From Dichetophora obliterata (Eukaryota > Arthropoda > Insecta > Diptera > Sciomyzidae), in the NCBI GenBank assembly GCA_963920525.1, contig OY986437.1:60344330-60408329 (forward strand): a stretch of DNA of 64,000 nt, read 5' to 3'. Under the pieces are notes generated by a model, which worked only from the letters and a program-made list of their open reading frames with translations, had not been told where the DNA came from and did not search any database. Made by a program: the position numbers and the translations under genes. Position 1 is the first letter of the stretch. The number at the start of each line of letters is the position of its first letter. Of this stretch, positions 1 through 10,700 are shown one piece after another.

Positions 1-1062
1 AAAGATACCCAGGATACCATTAGGAAAGAAGTAAGCGATATCAGAGCCCAGCTTCAAATTGCACAGCTTCATCCATTACAAATAGACATTAACGGGCAGA
101 AAATTGAAGTAAGCTACCAATTAGTACTTGCAATGATTGATGGAAAAGTAGGCCAGGCTTTGACTGAAACAAAGGGTTCATCCATCTGCATCATATGCCA
201 AGCAACTAAACATTTTTTAGACATGCTAAACGCCAATTAAACCAAGTCCCAGGCAAATCAATAGCTAATAATGATGCATATGAATTCGGATTATCACCAC
301 AGTATGCATGAATACGATTTATGGAACACGTTCTGAAAATCAGTTATGATTTGGACCAGTAAGTAATACAGGACCAGTAAGTTTAAAAAAGAAACATGTC
401 CAAGATGAATATCGAAAATATGGATTAGCTATAGATCAGCCAAAACAAGGTTCAGGCACTACAAACGATGAAAACACAGCAAGACTCTTTTCACATCCGG
501 AATGAGTATCTGAAATAACAGGAGTTGATTTAAACCTTATTTTCGAGTTTAAAATAATCATCGAAGTACTTGCATGCAATGAACAAATTGACGCGAAAAA
601 ATTTGGTGATTACGTTAAGGAAATTGCAAAAATAAATACAACGAAATACCCATAGAGAAATATGTCTGAAACTGTTCACAAAATCCTTTATCATGGAAAA
701 GATGTCATTAAATATCATTAAGTACCACTTGGAGATCTATCACAGGAAGCTCAAGAGAAAAGGAATAAGGACTACAGATTTTAAAGAGAACTCAACACCA
801 GAAAAATGCCACGCAATTGCACAAATAAACACCTTTTTAATAGGGCAGTTCACGATCTTGCTTTTACAAAAACAAAAAGCATTGAAAAGCTTTTGCAACA
901 TATGCTTTGTGTTTTTGTAAAAGCTGTTTATTTTGCATTTGCAACGATGCAACAAGATCGTGAACTGCCCTAATATGTTATTGGCAACGTCAGATCCGCT
1001 CATCTACAGCATGCGATATCAATGGAAAGTGGAAAATAACACCTAAACTTTGATAAAAAAGC
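1..1062 (+). pseudogene. Decayed Transib/RAG1-like transposase (3' part)
   Basis: Conceptual translation in shifting frames gives a protein relic that runs off the left edge. Frame 1 is open from base 1 to a TAA at 238-240 and holds a C-x2-C motif (CIICQAT, 187-207). Further blocks follow: FGLSPQYA (about 279-309), GTTNDENTAR (about 456-485), VSEITGVDLNLI (about 509-545), SETVHKILYHG (about 665-700), then SQEAQEKRNKD (about 739-771) and LLATSDPLIYS (about 979-1011). Their order and wording match what I recall of insect transposase-like proteins alignable with the RAG1/Transib core: a CxxC zinc-binding motif, an N-x-AR block, and an E-x2-NK block near the last catalytic glutamate. Several stops and frameshifts and one insertion (841-972) show it is dead. 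The position matching the middle catalytic aspartate appears not to be Asp. Family assignment is from memory; that it is a decayed transposase-like gene is more certain. Confidence 0.6.
841..972. mobile_element. 132-bp fold-back MITE
   Basis: The termini TAGGGCAGTTCACGATCTTG (841-860) and its exact complement (953-972) are inverted. The palindrome continues inward, since GCTTTTACAAAAACAAAAAG near the left end has a near-perfect complement at about 901-924. It interrupts the transposase relic between the blocks TNKHLFN and LLATSDP, which fixes both edges. The flanking TA is compatible with a TA target duplication. It encodes nothing. Confidence 0.8.
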
Positions 1063-1129
1063 GAAAAAGCTACAACAGGACGAAAATAATTCAGATCTGA
1101 GTACGGAATATTTGCAAGCAATATTCTAA

Positions 1130-1400
1130 CCAAATATTTAATAATTAATATATGATTTTTCTTGTTTTAGTAAGATATATAAAATTAGAAAAAAAAAATT
1201 AAGAAACAAAAAATGTCCGAATGTAAAAAATCATATTAATAATTAATAATAAAATGTTTTATTTATCAACATATGACTTTTTTTAATAAAAAGAGAAGAT
1301 TAAAAAAATAATAAAAGTATACTTTCATACTAAGAGTTCAAAATTTCAAAAGTTCAACTTTGATCTTGAATTTCTCAATAAAAATTCAATCGATTTTAAC
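1130..1400. other. AT-rich spacer
   Basis: Very AT-rich sequence between the transposase relic and the next repeat. I see no coding or structured element. Confidence 0.5.
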
Positions 1401-1404
1401 AAAA

Positions 1405-1614
1405 TTTTAAACACAACAGAACTTTGTAGCAAAGTTATAGAATTTTGGCCAATGAAAACCTATTCTGAGCCACTGTGCGCTGTTTAAATTGTATGAGAGC
1501 GTGTTTTGTTTTTGTTTCATAACTTTGGCTAAGGTCATGCTAGAAGCTCCAGATTTTGTGTTTTTATAGTGCTGTATGTGTGGAACACAGCAACATAAAT
1601 AACTCAGTTCTGTC
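1405..1614 (+). repeat. Dispersed repeat, copy 1
   Basis: The stretch reading GGCTAAGGTCAT, GCTCCAGATT, then CAACATAAATAACTCAG is paralogous (about 75% by eye) to 12460-12572. Homology stops at the TTAA at 1615-1618, where a piggyBac-type end begins; the other copy has an uninterrupted TTAA at that point. Confidence 0.6.
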
Positions 1615-1690
1615 TTAACCCTTGTGTTGACTCTTTGTCTAAAAAACACTTAGTAACGGAAGGGTCTGGCTAGACCCTATCTAATTGAGG
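1615..1690 (+). mobile_element. Orphan piggyBac-like terminus
   Basis: TTAA (1615-1618) is followed by CCCTTGTGTTGAC and, 42 bp into the end, the interrupted palindrome AGGGTCTGGCTAGACCCT (1661-1678). A CCCTT-type end at TTAA with a subterminal palindrome is the pattern of the other piggyBac elements in this window. No matching GGGTTAA end follows nearby, so the element is truncated and its right edge cannot be defined. Confidence 0.55.
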
Positions 1691-2460
1691 AGAGATTTCA
1701 AAGGTGTGAATGTATATAATGACCAGGTATAAGTGTTGTTTAGTTTTTTTATATCTGTGTTTGCATTAATATGTGTTTTGTGTGAGTGGGTGTGTTTGTA
1801 CGTTTGTAAGAAGTAGTTGAAATATATAAAGTAAAAACTGTTTTTTATGCGATTTATATTTTGTTCTATTTATTAATTGCTCTCAGGTAAAATAAAATAC
1901 AGGTGAAGTAATACGAGAAAAATGTGTATGAAATTTGAAAATTTATGTTATAAGAAATATGATAAAAATTAAAAGTTAGTACAAAAAATGAAATCAAGGT
2001 TTTCTTTTGGCAAGCTATACATATAATGCAAGAATGTTCAAGCAAAAAATCAAGAAAGCATTTTTTTTTCTTTTATTGTTGTACTTGACTAAAGCTTGCA
2101 ATAAAATTAAAAAAATGTAAGTCTAATATATACAAATTAAATCAAGTCCATAAAAGTTAATTTGTGTGACTTCCAGTGATTATTCACACACAGTTTAAAA
2201 AAGTTTAAGATTCGTTACTAAAAATAGATTGTTTCATTATTGGGAAATATTCAAATTTTTAAATTTAAATTCAAGTCGGATTTTCCTTTATATATGCAAT
2301 TATTATAATTATTTTTTTTTTAAATAAACAGTCTGAAGAGGTCACAGAAAAAAATTAGAATTTTTCTGTGTTTATTTTTTCAGATTTCTCATATTATGAC
2401 CTTTTAAAGAAATAATAAACATCAAAATCGGTAAATCAATTTGCGGCCATAAGGCACACT
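1690..2460. other. AT-rich non-coding stretch
   Basis: No supported gene. A small hairpin (CACAGAAAAA with TTTTTCTGTG) lies at about 2342-2371. The remainder is low-complexity AT-rich DNA. Confidence 0.5.
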
Positions 2461-2463
2461 TGA

Positions 2464-2579
2464 GTTGTGAATTAACGCCACAAACATTATTGCCACGATA
2501 TTTTGGAATTGGCGTTTATTCACATGGTCTCTCTGCTATTTTTTTTGTGTTAATAATGTTCGTGGCATTAATTCACAGC
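2464..2579. repeat. 116-bp fold-back element
   Basis: The arms 2464-2492 (GTTGTGAATTAACGCCACAA start) and 2551-2579 are inverted complements with a few mismatches, around a loop of about 58 bases. A short open frame over it is a by-product of the hairpin. Confidence 0.65.
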
Positions 2580-3340
2580 CTATATTTCTATTTTTGGCAC
2601 AAAATAAAAAAATATTGTTGGCTGGTGGTATTAAGAATAACGTGACAATAATTCTTTACACCAAACACTTCAGGGCGGCAAATAATTCTGTATCGTTAAA
2701 TTGACAAAAAAAACTGTTTTTTAAAATTTTCTTTAAATTGGAGTTCAGTGGCTCCCAATATTCTTACAATATCATATAAATACTAAGTTACCAAAATTTC
2801 CACTTTGATTACTATTTCTGCATTTGCCTTCCTTTGAACCACTGTTCGTCTTTCCAAAAGTGTAAACAATCTTTTATTAAAGATTTTAGGTGTAAATCCC
2901 AAACAAAACCCTTTTTTAAAAACTAATTGCAATTACGCATTGAGGGGAGTGAATGCTAGGGCTAAACAATATTCTTAACAATTTCGCTTCAATTTTTCTC
3001 AGTTATATATAACAAAAACGATTGAAATTCAAATTAGGACAATTAGTAAATGTTATCAGTATAAATGACCAAACCAAATATAGGATTGACTGAAAACTTA
3101 TTAAGAGTTTTATTGGTCTTAAAAAAAATAAATATGAGTAAAAATAATAATGAATGATAATTTTTTTTTGTTTTACTAGAACATTATAATTATCACCTAC
3201 AAAACTTAGTTAAAATGTTTGCCAAGAAATTTGACTAAAATTATTTGTAAATTTGATTAAAAATATAGTTAAATATTTAGCAAAATAAATAAAATTTTAA
3301 AGAAATATTTTTGCTATTCAAACTTGTATAAGTAACACTG
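2580..3340. other. Non-coding AT-rich DNA
   Basis: No gene or clear repeat boundary seen. Confidence 0.4.
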
Positions 3341-3344
3341 TAAT

Positions 3345-3440
3345 CATACCAGCTGATCTAATAAGAGGCTAATGCTTTAATTATAAGACCTCAGTCTTGT
3401 TGCATTAGCATGTCAATAAAATAAATAAATAAATAAACAA
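3345..3440 (+). mobile_element. Possible non-LTR retrotransposon 3' end
   Basis: GAGGCTAATGC and CTTGTTGCATTAGCATGTC are followed by ATAAAATAAATAAATAAATA. A short conserved-looking 3' end with an (AAAT)n tail is what many insect non-LTR elements leave after 5' truncation. No coding sequence remains. Confidence 0.35.
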
Positions 3441-5338
3441 AATGGAGATCTTAAAAAAATTTCTATCGATCTCTTGAAAAATTATTATACGATTCTCAGT
3501 TTTGGAGTGATATTTTGTTTATCTTTAAATAGGATTTTGTATAAACATTTGTACTGTATCTCAACAAAAGTAACGTTAATTTTTTTGTTGACAAACATCT
3601 TTTGTTGACAAAATATCTTTTATTCTAGAAATCGTTGTTTGATCATGCTAACTTGGCTGAAACTAAGATACTAAGGCACATCCGCTAAGAAATTCTTGGC
3701 CAATTTTTATTGGAGAACTTTCGAGTGTTAAGTTTTCCTAAATCGCAAATGTGCTATTATTGAACAAATATCGCATATTAAATTAAGGGATAACTTAAAA
3801 AGGATTAACTGCTTTTGAAAGACTTCTTTAAAAAAATTTTTACATTACATTTAAAAAAACAGTTTTGATTTAAAAAGCACATTTCAAAATATTTTGATTT
3901 TCCCTGTTTATTTTTTTTTTTAAATGTAATGTTTTGCTTCGTATTTGCATATTTTTTTAAGCCAATAGGGGAATTGTTACCCCAAAAAAATCTACCTTGG
4001 ATACGGATCTGGTACATCTAATAAGACCTTATCACCAAAATAATTGTGAATGGGGTTGTTGGCAGATTCATATCGGTAAGTCAGTTCGGTACATATTAAC
4101 ACGATTTTACAAAAAGCTTAACCATAAAGCCGTCCTTGGGCTACAATTTTTGGAACAATGCCATCCATCGCGAAACCCACGAATTTGTAATAGACGTGAA
4201 GTGTTTTTAAAGGAGCTAGGCCTTGTAGCTTATAGGACCACATCTTAACGATCGGAGCAATCCTCAGTTGAAAAAAATCATTTTTTTCAGCGCTAAACTT
4301 AATCAGCTTCAAGCCGTCCATTCCTCTTTTATTAATTCCTCGTACCAGAGAACAAGTAATATTTGAAGAATCTTTTTTTTTTCTTATTCATGGAACTCTC
4401 TTCTTCTTGTATCTTTTAATTTATCTTCAGGAAAAGCTGCAATGATGCGTGGCTTGTAAGAACATTGACAGCGATGACAATAACAGCAGTCGACCAACAA
4501 CAACAACAGGCGAAACAGCAACAAATTTGTCCCTTTGCCATGACAGAAATGTAATTTTTCCTTTTTCTTTTTTGTATCTTTTTTTTATAAATAAAGAAGT
4601 TTATTCATTTGATTTGGATTTTAATTCAGGCTTTCCTCATAAAATTGCACTGGGGTACAATTGTACCCTAAAGACGGTTAACGTAATATTTTACTAAGGA
4701 CGGATGCGTGATTGCGTGATTACATGAGTAATTTTTCTGATTCGGTAGACGTCTTAAAACCATATTATATTTAAACAATTAAATCAATTTAACTTCATCC
4801 TATTAAACTAACGCAGTTTTATAACGATGTAATATCGGTAAATATATTGGCGTTCGTAATTCCATTTAATTGTGATAGTTCTGTTTCTCCTTTTTATCTC
4901 AATATTATACTATTATATAAAAGGAGACTTACGTAATTTGATCCAGAATAAGCTTGATAACCGCTGAACCGATTTTGATAATTCTATTTTTATTCGATTC
5001 CTATGATGATATAGATTGTCATAGCTTACCAAATTTTTGAAAAAAATGTATTCTTTTATCATAACAAAATCACGCATTTAATTTGATGCCTACATTCAAC
5101 CAGCAGCACAATATAACAGCAAATAAAGCTTTTCTCTCTTCGCCGCGAGAGCTTTTCTCAATATAACACGGCAGCCATGTTGTGTTGTAGCTTTCAGTGA
5201 GATTCTTGCTTTCATACAGTGCTGATTAATTTTCTTTGCAAATGTTTTGAGGGGAGTTACCAGAATTTAGTTATAAGCATACATTTTGTTTTGCAGCATT
5301 GCCAGCCAGCTTTTCCTTACTTGAGATTCTGTTAGTCT
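3441..5338. other. Intron-like non-coding stretch
   Basis: There is a small TTTTGTTGACAAA inverted repeat near 3585-3612 and a CAA/CAG-rich patch at about 4475-4535. The open frames here (up to 83 codons) are low-complexity or lack recognisable domains. Confidence 0.45.
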
Positions 5339-5775
5339 ATCTATACGAATATATAAAAGCGTTGTGACACTGCACGGATATTTGACAATCACGCAAGAAC
5401 CACTGAACCGATTAACACTATAAAGGTATCAAACGATTTTTTAATTCAACTTTTCCGCTTGGAGTAAAGCAAAGCGCTCTAGGTTTAAGCTAAATTGGGT
5501 TGAAATTCTGGCAGTCTATTTGTTTCGAGTATGAGAGGGTTTAAGTGAAAAAATTTTGCCACACCCCCATTACTGCCCACAATTAAATAAAATTGGTATA
5601 TTTTAAACGGTTTTGGTCATATTAGACTGAAATTTGATATTTTAGTTTATACGGTTACTTTCGGCAACTGTACTAAAAATGGCGAATATATAAAATTTTT
5701 TCCCAAACAGCATGAAAATTCGTATATAGCAGTAAGGTGGTCTGCGGCAGGATAACGTTTGCCGGGGAAAACTAT
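5339..5775 (+). mobile_element. Helitron-like (HINE) element, family 2, short copy
   Basis: It begins with TCTATACGAATATATAAAAG, then the block ACCACTGAACCGATT and AATTCTGGCAGTCTATTTGTTTCG. It ends in the GC-rich hairpin GGCAGGATAACGTTTGCCGG followed by a degraded CTAG-type terminus (ACTATA). The same start, middle and end recur at 45851-47695. A TC start and hairpin plus CTAG end without terminal inverted repeats are Helitron hallmarks. No Rep/helicase is encoded. Confidence 0.65.
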
Positions 5776-6950
5776 ACATCAATAAGAATGCTGTATATAT
5801 TAGAAAATTCTGATCGTCATGCAGTGATGTTTCAAACGGAAACGTCTCGAATGTGTTTTGTTCGAAGGTCAATTTACACTTTTACAAATTCACAAAACGG
5901 TCAAAAAAAATTCATTGCATTGAGTCAGGACAACGTATACTATAACTTTAAGGTTAACTATAAATATACATAGATTAAAACAAAGATTTATTTATATAAC
6001 TTTGGAATGGTTTAAAATATTTGAAAAATTTTTTCACAGAATTATTTTTTAAGCTATATTTGAAAATCTTTTTCACAGAAATTAGTTTTTAAGCAGTAGA
6101 ACATTGTAAAAAATATAACAACAACATTTTAAGTAAATTAATTTTCATCAAAAAAATCATAGGTGGCCCATGATTTTTAATGATGTAAACTATTTATGTG
6201 TCAAAATTGAGGAATTTGTGAAGATAAATGATGTTTTATGAAAGAGCACGGAAAATGAAAATTAAAAAAAGTCCAACAAAAACCACTCTTGCATTAGTGA
6301 GGTAACGGAAAACCTATTCTCATTTTCCCAATTTACTAAATTGAAATTTCAAGCAAAGAAAATTTGATAAAAATCGATTTGAAAATGACGGAAATGTTTG
6401 CTTGCTATATCAAATTTTGAAATTTCAATCGTTTTGTTTCATTCTGAGGCTTAAGAAAATGAGTTATTCTGAGAAAATTTATAGTTTTTGAGATATCACA
6501 ATAATTTTGATGTCAAAGGCTTTTTTTCAAACATATCTAATATCGTATAAAATATTTCCGCAAAAGTTTTAATTTACCGTTATTTTTGTTATTCAACGAC
6601 TTTTCATATAAAAATTCATTGTTATGCATTGAGAAAGTTTATAGTTTTTGAAATAAGATATAAGAATATATTTATTTTCAGAATATATGTTAAAAAAATT
6701 ACATTTTTGGTTACAAATTTTAAAAATTTTTTACCCAAATTTTTTTTATAAGCCTGCTATGCAGGACTTTTTAAAAAGTAAAAAAAAGCCAGGCAAATTT
6801 ATTTCATCAAATTACCGTTTAAATAAGTTATTCAAATTAAATAAAATAATTTTTAATATTTAAACCATTTTTTCATATTTTTTATATTTTGCATTTGATT
6901 TCATACAACTAAATACTTTTATTTTAAGATTTAAAATTTTTACATGGTAT
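5776..6950. other. AT-rich DNA, probably old repeat
   Basis: No gene. Several AAATTTTTTTCACAGA-type imperfect repeats occur near 6025-6090. Confidence 0.4.
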
Positions 6951-6959
6951 TTAATATTT

Positions 6960-6992
6960 TTATCGCAGGCGAAGCAGCAGGTATTTGCTAGT
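6960..6992 (+). mobile_element. Helitron-like 3' terminus
   Basis: GGCGAAGCAGCAGGTATTTG ends in CTAGT (CTAG at 6988-6991). The GCGAAGCA segment is shared with the 3' ends of the 635-bp Helitron-like copies. The 5' boundary is not clear. Confidence 0.45.
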
Positions 6993-8722
6993 GTTTTATA
7001 AAGCAAGCACCATAAAATATGAATCGTTTTCAGAATTTGCTTTTTAACTAACCAATATTTTATTTTTTAATCAAATTATGATTTATGTGCTCACGTAGCT
7101 TCCTGTTTTGGAATTAGGCTAAATTCACACTATCACCTGGATTGGTGTGCCAGAGTCCACACAAGCTTATGCCTGAGTTGGCCCAACAGCATATCACAAA
7201 AACTAATTGGTATTTTGGTTTGGTGGATATGAGCTTTATCTAATTTCCACGTAGGTCCTTGGGTTGGACAATGGCCGCAAACTAATTATAATTAATATAG
7301 GGCTTAGAATCGTCTTTGAACTCAGGATTGTTATTTCGAGGACCTTAAATTGATAAACACTATCATTTCATTCGATATTGTTTATTTATGTGGAATTAAA
7401 AATACGTTCTTTTGTATATGCAATTTTTAAATTCCGCTGAAAAGCCAATTAAGGTGCTAAGTGGAAACTTCTAATTGAAAATAGGGGGTATGTTTTAGTA
7501 CGTAGGTGCATTCTGTCTGTCCCAGCTGATCTAGGCAGGATCTAGAATGTGAATCGTGCATGCGTATGACACGGGCTATACGTATTTTTAGAAAATCTCA
7601 TTTCTCCAGGCAAATAAAAAAAGGGTTAATAAAATTGTTGATATTTCTTGGGTTTTATTAGAAGTTATAAAGAGTAATTTTGTGAACAAGGGACAAGCTA
7701 ATGAGAAACTTGATAGCAAGGTTAGTACAAATTAGATATACCGTGTTTTTAAAAAATTATTTTATATAGAAGCTCGAGCAATGCCGGGTACATTCTACTT
7801 ACATATATCATATACAACTAATAATGAAACAAATTTTAAAACATCATATTGCGTTACACTAAGGCTTAAGTTCATGCAATAAGGAGCAAAAATACTGAAT
7901 TTGTTATTTCGTTTTATTTCCAGCAGCAATTTCTAGCTTTTTTTCCTTAAAAATAATACAATAAAAATCCATCGCCCTCAAAAAATGGCAATGTACTCGC
8001 TTTAAGCCATTTCCATAATTTAGCCAAAAACTGATTCGAATGCTCGACATGCATGCAAGACTAAAAAAATGAACTCTCTAACTTGGTTCAAATGCATTTC
8101 AATGAAACATGGCCACACAACTGTGGCACCACCCAACAAATACTCTACCACTGACTTTCAAACAATTTGGTGGAATGTTTGAACAAACATTTTTTTGTTA
8201 GTTCTTGCTTTTTTTTTAACGATGCAATAAGGTCTGGACACAACATGTAGCATGGAAACAATTGCGTTGATTTGAAAGTGCAGCAAAACTATTAGACTTC
8301 AAATGATGCACATGCTGCAATGGAATTGGCTTTATATTAATATAAATAAATTTTTTTCTTTTTTTTTTGCCATTGCATTGTAGATGCGCTTCTGGCCTAA
8401 ACGCTTTAGAAACTGAGCGTTATATAAGGGTAAGAAGTGGGATGAGACGAGGGTTAAGGAACATTCGTTACTGAGCCATGCTGCGCAGTGGGACAAACAA
8501 CTATTTATTCATTCAAATTTATATTCAGAACGTAGTATTTCAGTTAGGAGAAAAATTTGTTTATTTTTTTATGATAATAAAATTATCTACACGAAAGGAA
8601 AAGTATTTCACTGATGTTATAGGAACTAATAGCATTTGCTATCAAATTAACAAAAATTAATTTTCAGTTAAATATGTAATCAGATTCTATTGACCCAAAA
8701 TACACAAAAGTGCTCAGTCTGC
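6993..8722. other. Non-coding DNA
   Basis: No recognisable coding sequence or boundary. An isolated GAGGGTTAAGG at about 8450 resembles a piggyBac right end but has no partner nearby. Confidence 0.4.
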
Positions 8723-8730
8723 GTGAGTAG

Positions 8731-9739
8731 CAAGGTTTCCAGTCAAAATTCGGAACAATTCCCACAAAAATTACCTTTTTTAAACAGTAACATAAATTAC
8801 ATAACACAAAAAATTTCCATGGTAAAGGTTAACAAAAAATTCCCACCGCAATTAAAAAATAATAAAAAAAAGTAACATAACCATAAAAAATTACCACGAA
8901 AATACCACTGTTTTAAAAAATACCATCAAAAATTCCATATGCATTAAAAAATCAAACTAATAATCCCATCTGCATTAAAATATATCTCAATAAATCCCAT
9001 ATAAATAAAAAATGAAACAAAAAAAAAAATAGAAATACCACAAAGAAATAATAGTGGTATTCAATAAACGGCGTACTTATGATGTGAATAGCGTAAGAGC
9101 GATTTATTAACTGAAGCGTATTTTGCAACAACAGAAATGTAAGCGATTTTACATACGCAGCTTACGACAATGCGGTGTAAGCAGAGCGTGTAATACGTAT
9201 AATGGCAACTTTGATTTCATTTTCATTTTAAAAGATAATATAAAACTAATGGATTCGATAAGCAAACTTGCAAATATTTTTTATTATTGTTTTTTTAGTA
9301 ATTATATTTTTCACTTATTTTTGGCATTCTAATATAATTTTTGTAAACTTTACACTTGCAAAAAAATAAAAAATTCAGTATAGTTTTGTTATATGTCAAA
9401 AAATGTTTACTAAATTTTCATGCAATTTTGTGTTGGAAACTTGTTCTTAAAACAAATAAGTAATTTAATCGTTTTAATTAAAGGCAAGTTCGAGGAAATG
9501 TACAGCTTTAACTTATAGCTTTACGCTTGCGTCGTTCATCGAATACCATTATTAAATGTTTGCTTAATAAAAGTGAAAAAGATTTTTTAAGAAGAAAATC
9601 CCGAATTCCCATGCAATTAAAAAATACCACGCTGGATTAAAAAATACCATGGAGTACAAAAAAAAAATTCCCAAGACCAATTAAAAATTACCACGAATGG
9701 GATTTTTCCCACATTACTGGCACATTACTGGCAACCTTG
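8731..9739. mobile_element. Non-autonomous hAT element
   Basis: Termini CAAGGTTTCCAGT (left) and ACTGGCAACCTTG (right) are inverted repeats matching at 12 of 13 positions. The 8-bp sequence GTGAGTAG directly flanks both (8723-8730 and 9740-9747). An 8-bp duplication and CA...TG termini are the hAT signature. Subterminal regions hold many direct copies of AAATACCA/AATTCCCAT-type motifs on both sides, as expected for hAT transposase-binding arrays. There is no transposase. A second element is nested at about 9053-9550. Confidence 0.9.
9053..9550. mobile_element. Element nested in the hAT
   Basis: The left end AGTGGTATTCAATAAACGGC and the right end (complement GGTATTCGATGAACGACG) form imperfect inverted repeats flanked by AATAAT/ATTATT. 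Inner copies of GCGTAAG-type motifs lie near both ends. Family unknown. Confidence 0.5.
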
Positions 9740-9749
9740 GTGAGTAGCC

Positions 9750-10240
9750 AGTTATTCAAGAACACACTGCACTGGTCAGTCTGCATGAAACCAGTTTTGT
9801 TTTGTGTACATGACTGTGTTTGATTGTAGTAGTGTAGGCATGCCCTAAATAAAATATCCCTGTGAGCATTTTAGCTAGCGATACGCAAAAGAAAGCAAGC
9901 TAGTAGTGCTCTTATTGGCGTCAATATACCTTCCATGCTCGCTGTATTGATGAGTGCTTTTACCTTTTGAAGGTAGGTAGGCCTTTCATGTTAGTTTATA
10001 TGAAAAAAATTTTAAAAAAGTTTAGAAAAAATCATATATGATCATATCAATTAAAAAAAAATCAAAACTTCAAGAAAAATAAAAAAAAAATGTTTTTTCT
10101 CTGAGTTGGGTAGCGAATCCAGTGAGAGTTATTTGATCGAGTTGTTTGTTCGAGATATATATTACACTATTTTATTTATTGTACGCAAAAGAATAACTAT
10201 TTCTTATGTACTAATATATGAATAAAGCCAAATTACAAAT
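9750..10240. other. Non-coding DNA
   Basis: No gene or boundary seen between the hAT element and the GC-rich fold-back. Confidence 0.4.
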
Positions 10241-10242
10241 TA

Positions 10243-10700
10243 CCCCCCAGGGGGTTCCAGGTGGTGTGCCACTAGCACGGGTGGATCGGCCCTCCAAAGT
10301 AAGTGGGGGTCGGTTGTACATTTGGACTCGATTGGGGCACTCTAAATGGGTCAAAGAGGGATTTTTCAAAATTTGACCCTACGGGACAAAAGTAAAAAAT
10401 TGGGTCTTTGACCCATCTAGAGTGCCCCAATCGAGTCCAAATGTATGACCTACCCCCACTTACTTTAGAGGACCGATCCACCCATGCCAAAGGCACACCC
10501 CCTGGAACCCCCAGGGGGGTTCCCCATACAAACATTTAAAAAAATCACAATTTTTGGCACTTTACATGAAAAAATCAGCAAAATGGGGTCGCAACTGGCA
10601 TGGGTGGATCGGCCCTCCAAAGTTAGTAAGGGTCGGTCATACATTTGGACTCGATTGGGGCACTCTTAATGGCTCAAAGAGAGATTTTTCAAAATTTAAA
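10243..10700. repeat. GC-rich fold-back with three copies of one unit
   Basis: A unit containing GGGTGGATCGG, AAAGTAAGTGGGGGTCGG, ACATTTGGACTCGATTGGGG and CACTCTAAATGGGTCAAAG occurs forward (10243-10378), inverted (about 10401-10520) and forward again (about 10594-10700). The first two make a large hairpin bounded by CCCCCAGGGG palindromes. The GC content stands far above its surroundings. Open frames over it are by-products. Confidence 0.75.

Noticed and set aside
4449..4697. Asn/Thr-rich 82-codon frame
   Set aside because: It is driven by a CAA/CAG-rich patch typical of fly non-coding DNA; no splice or domain evidence.
8450..8460. piggyBac right end (GAGGGTTAAGG)
   Set aside because: No complementary CCCTC end at a TTAA within a plausible distance upstream.
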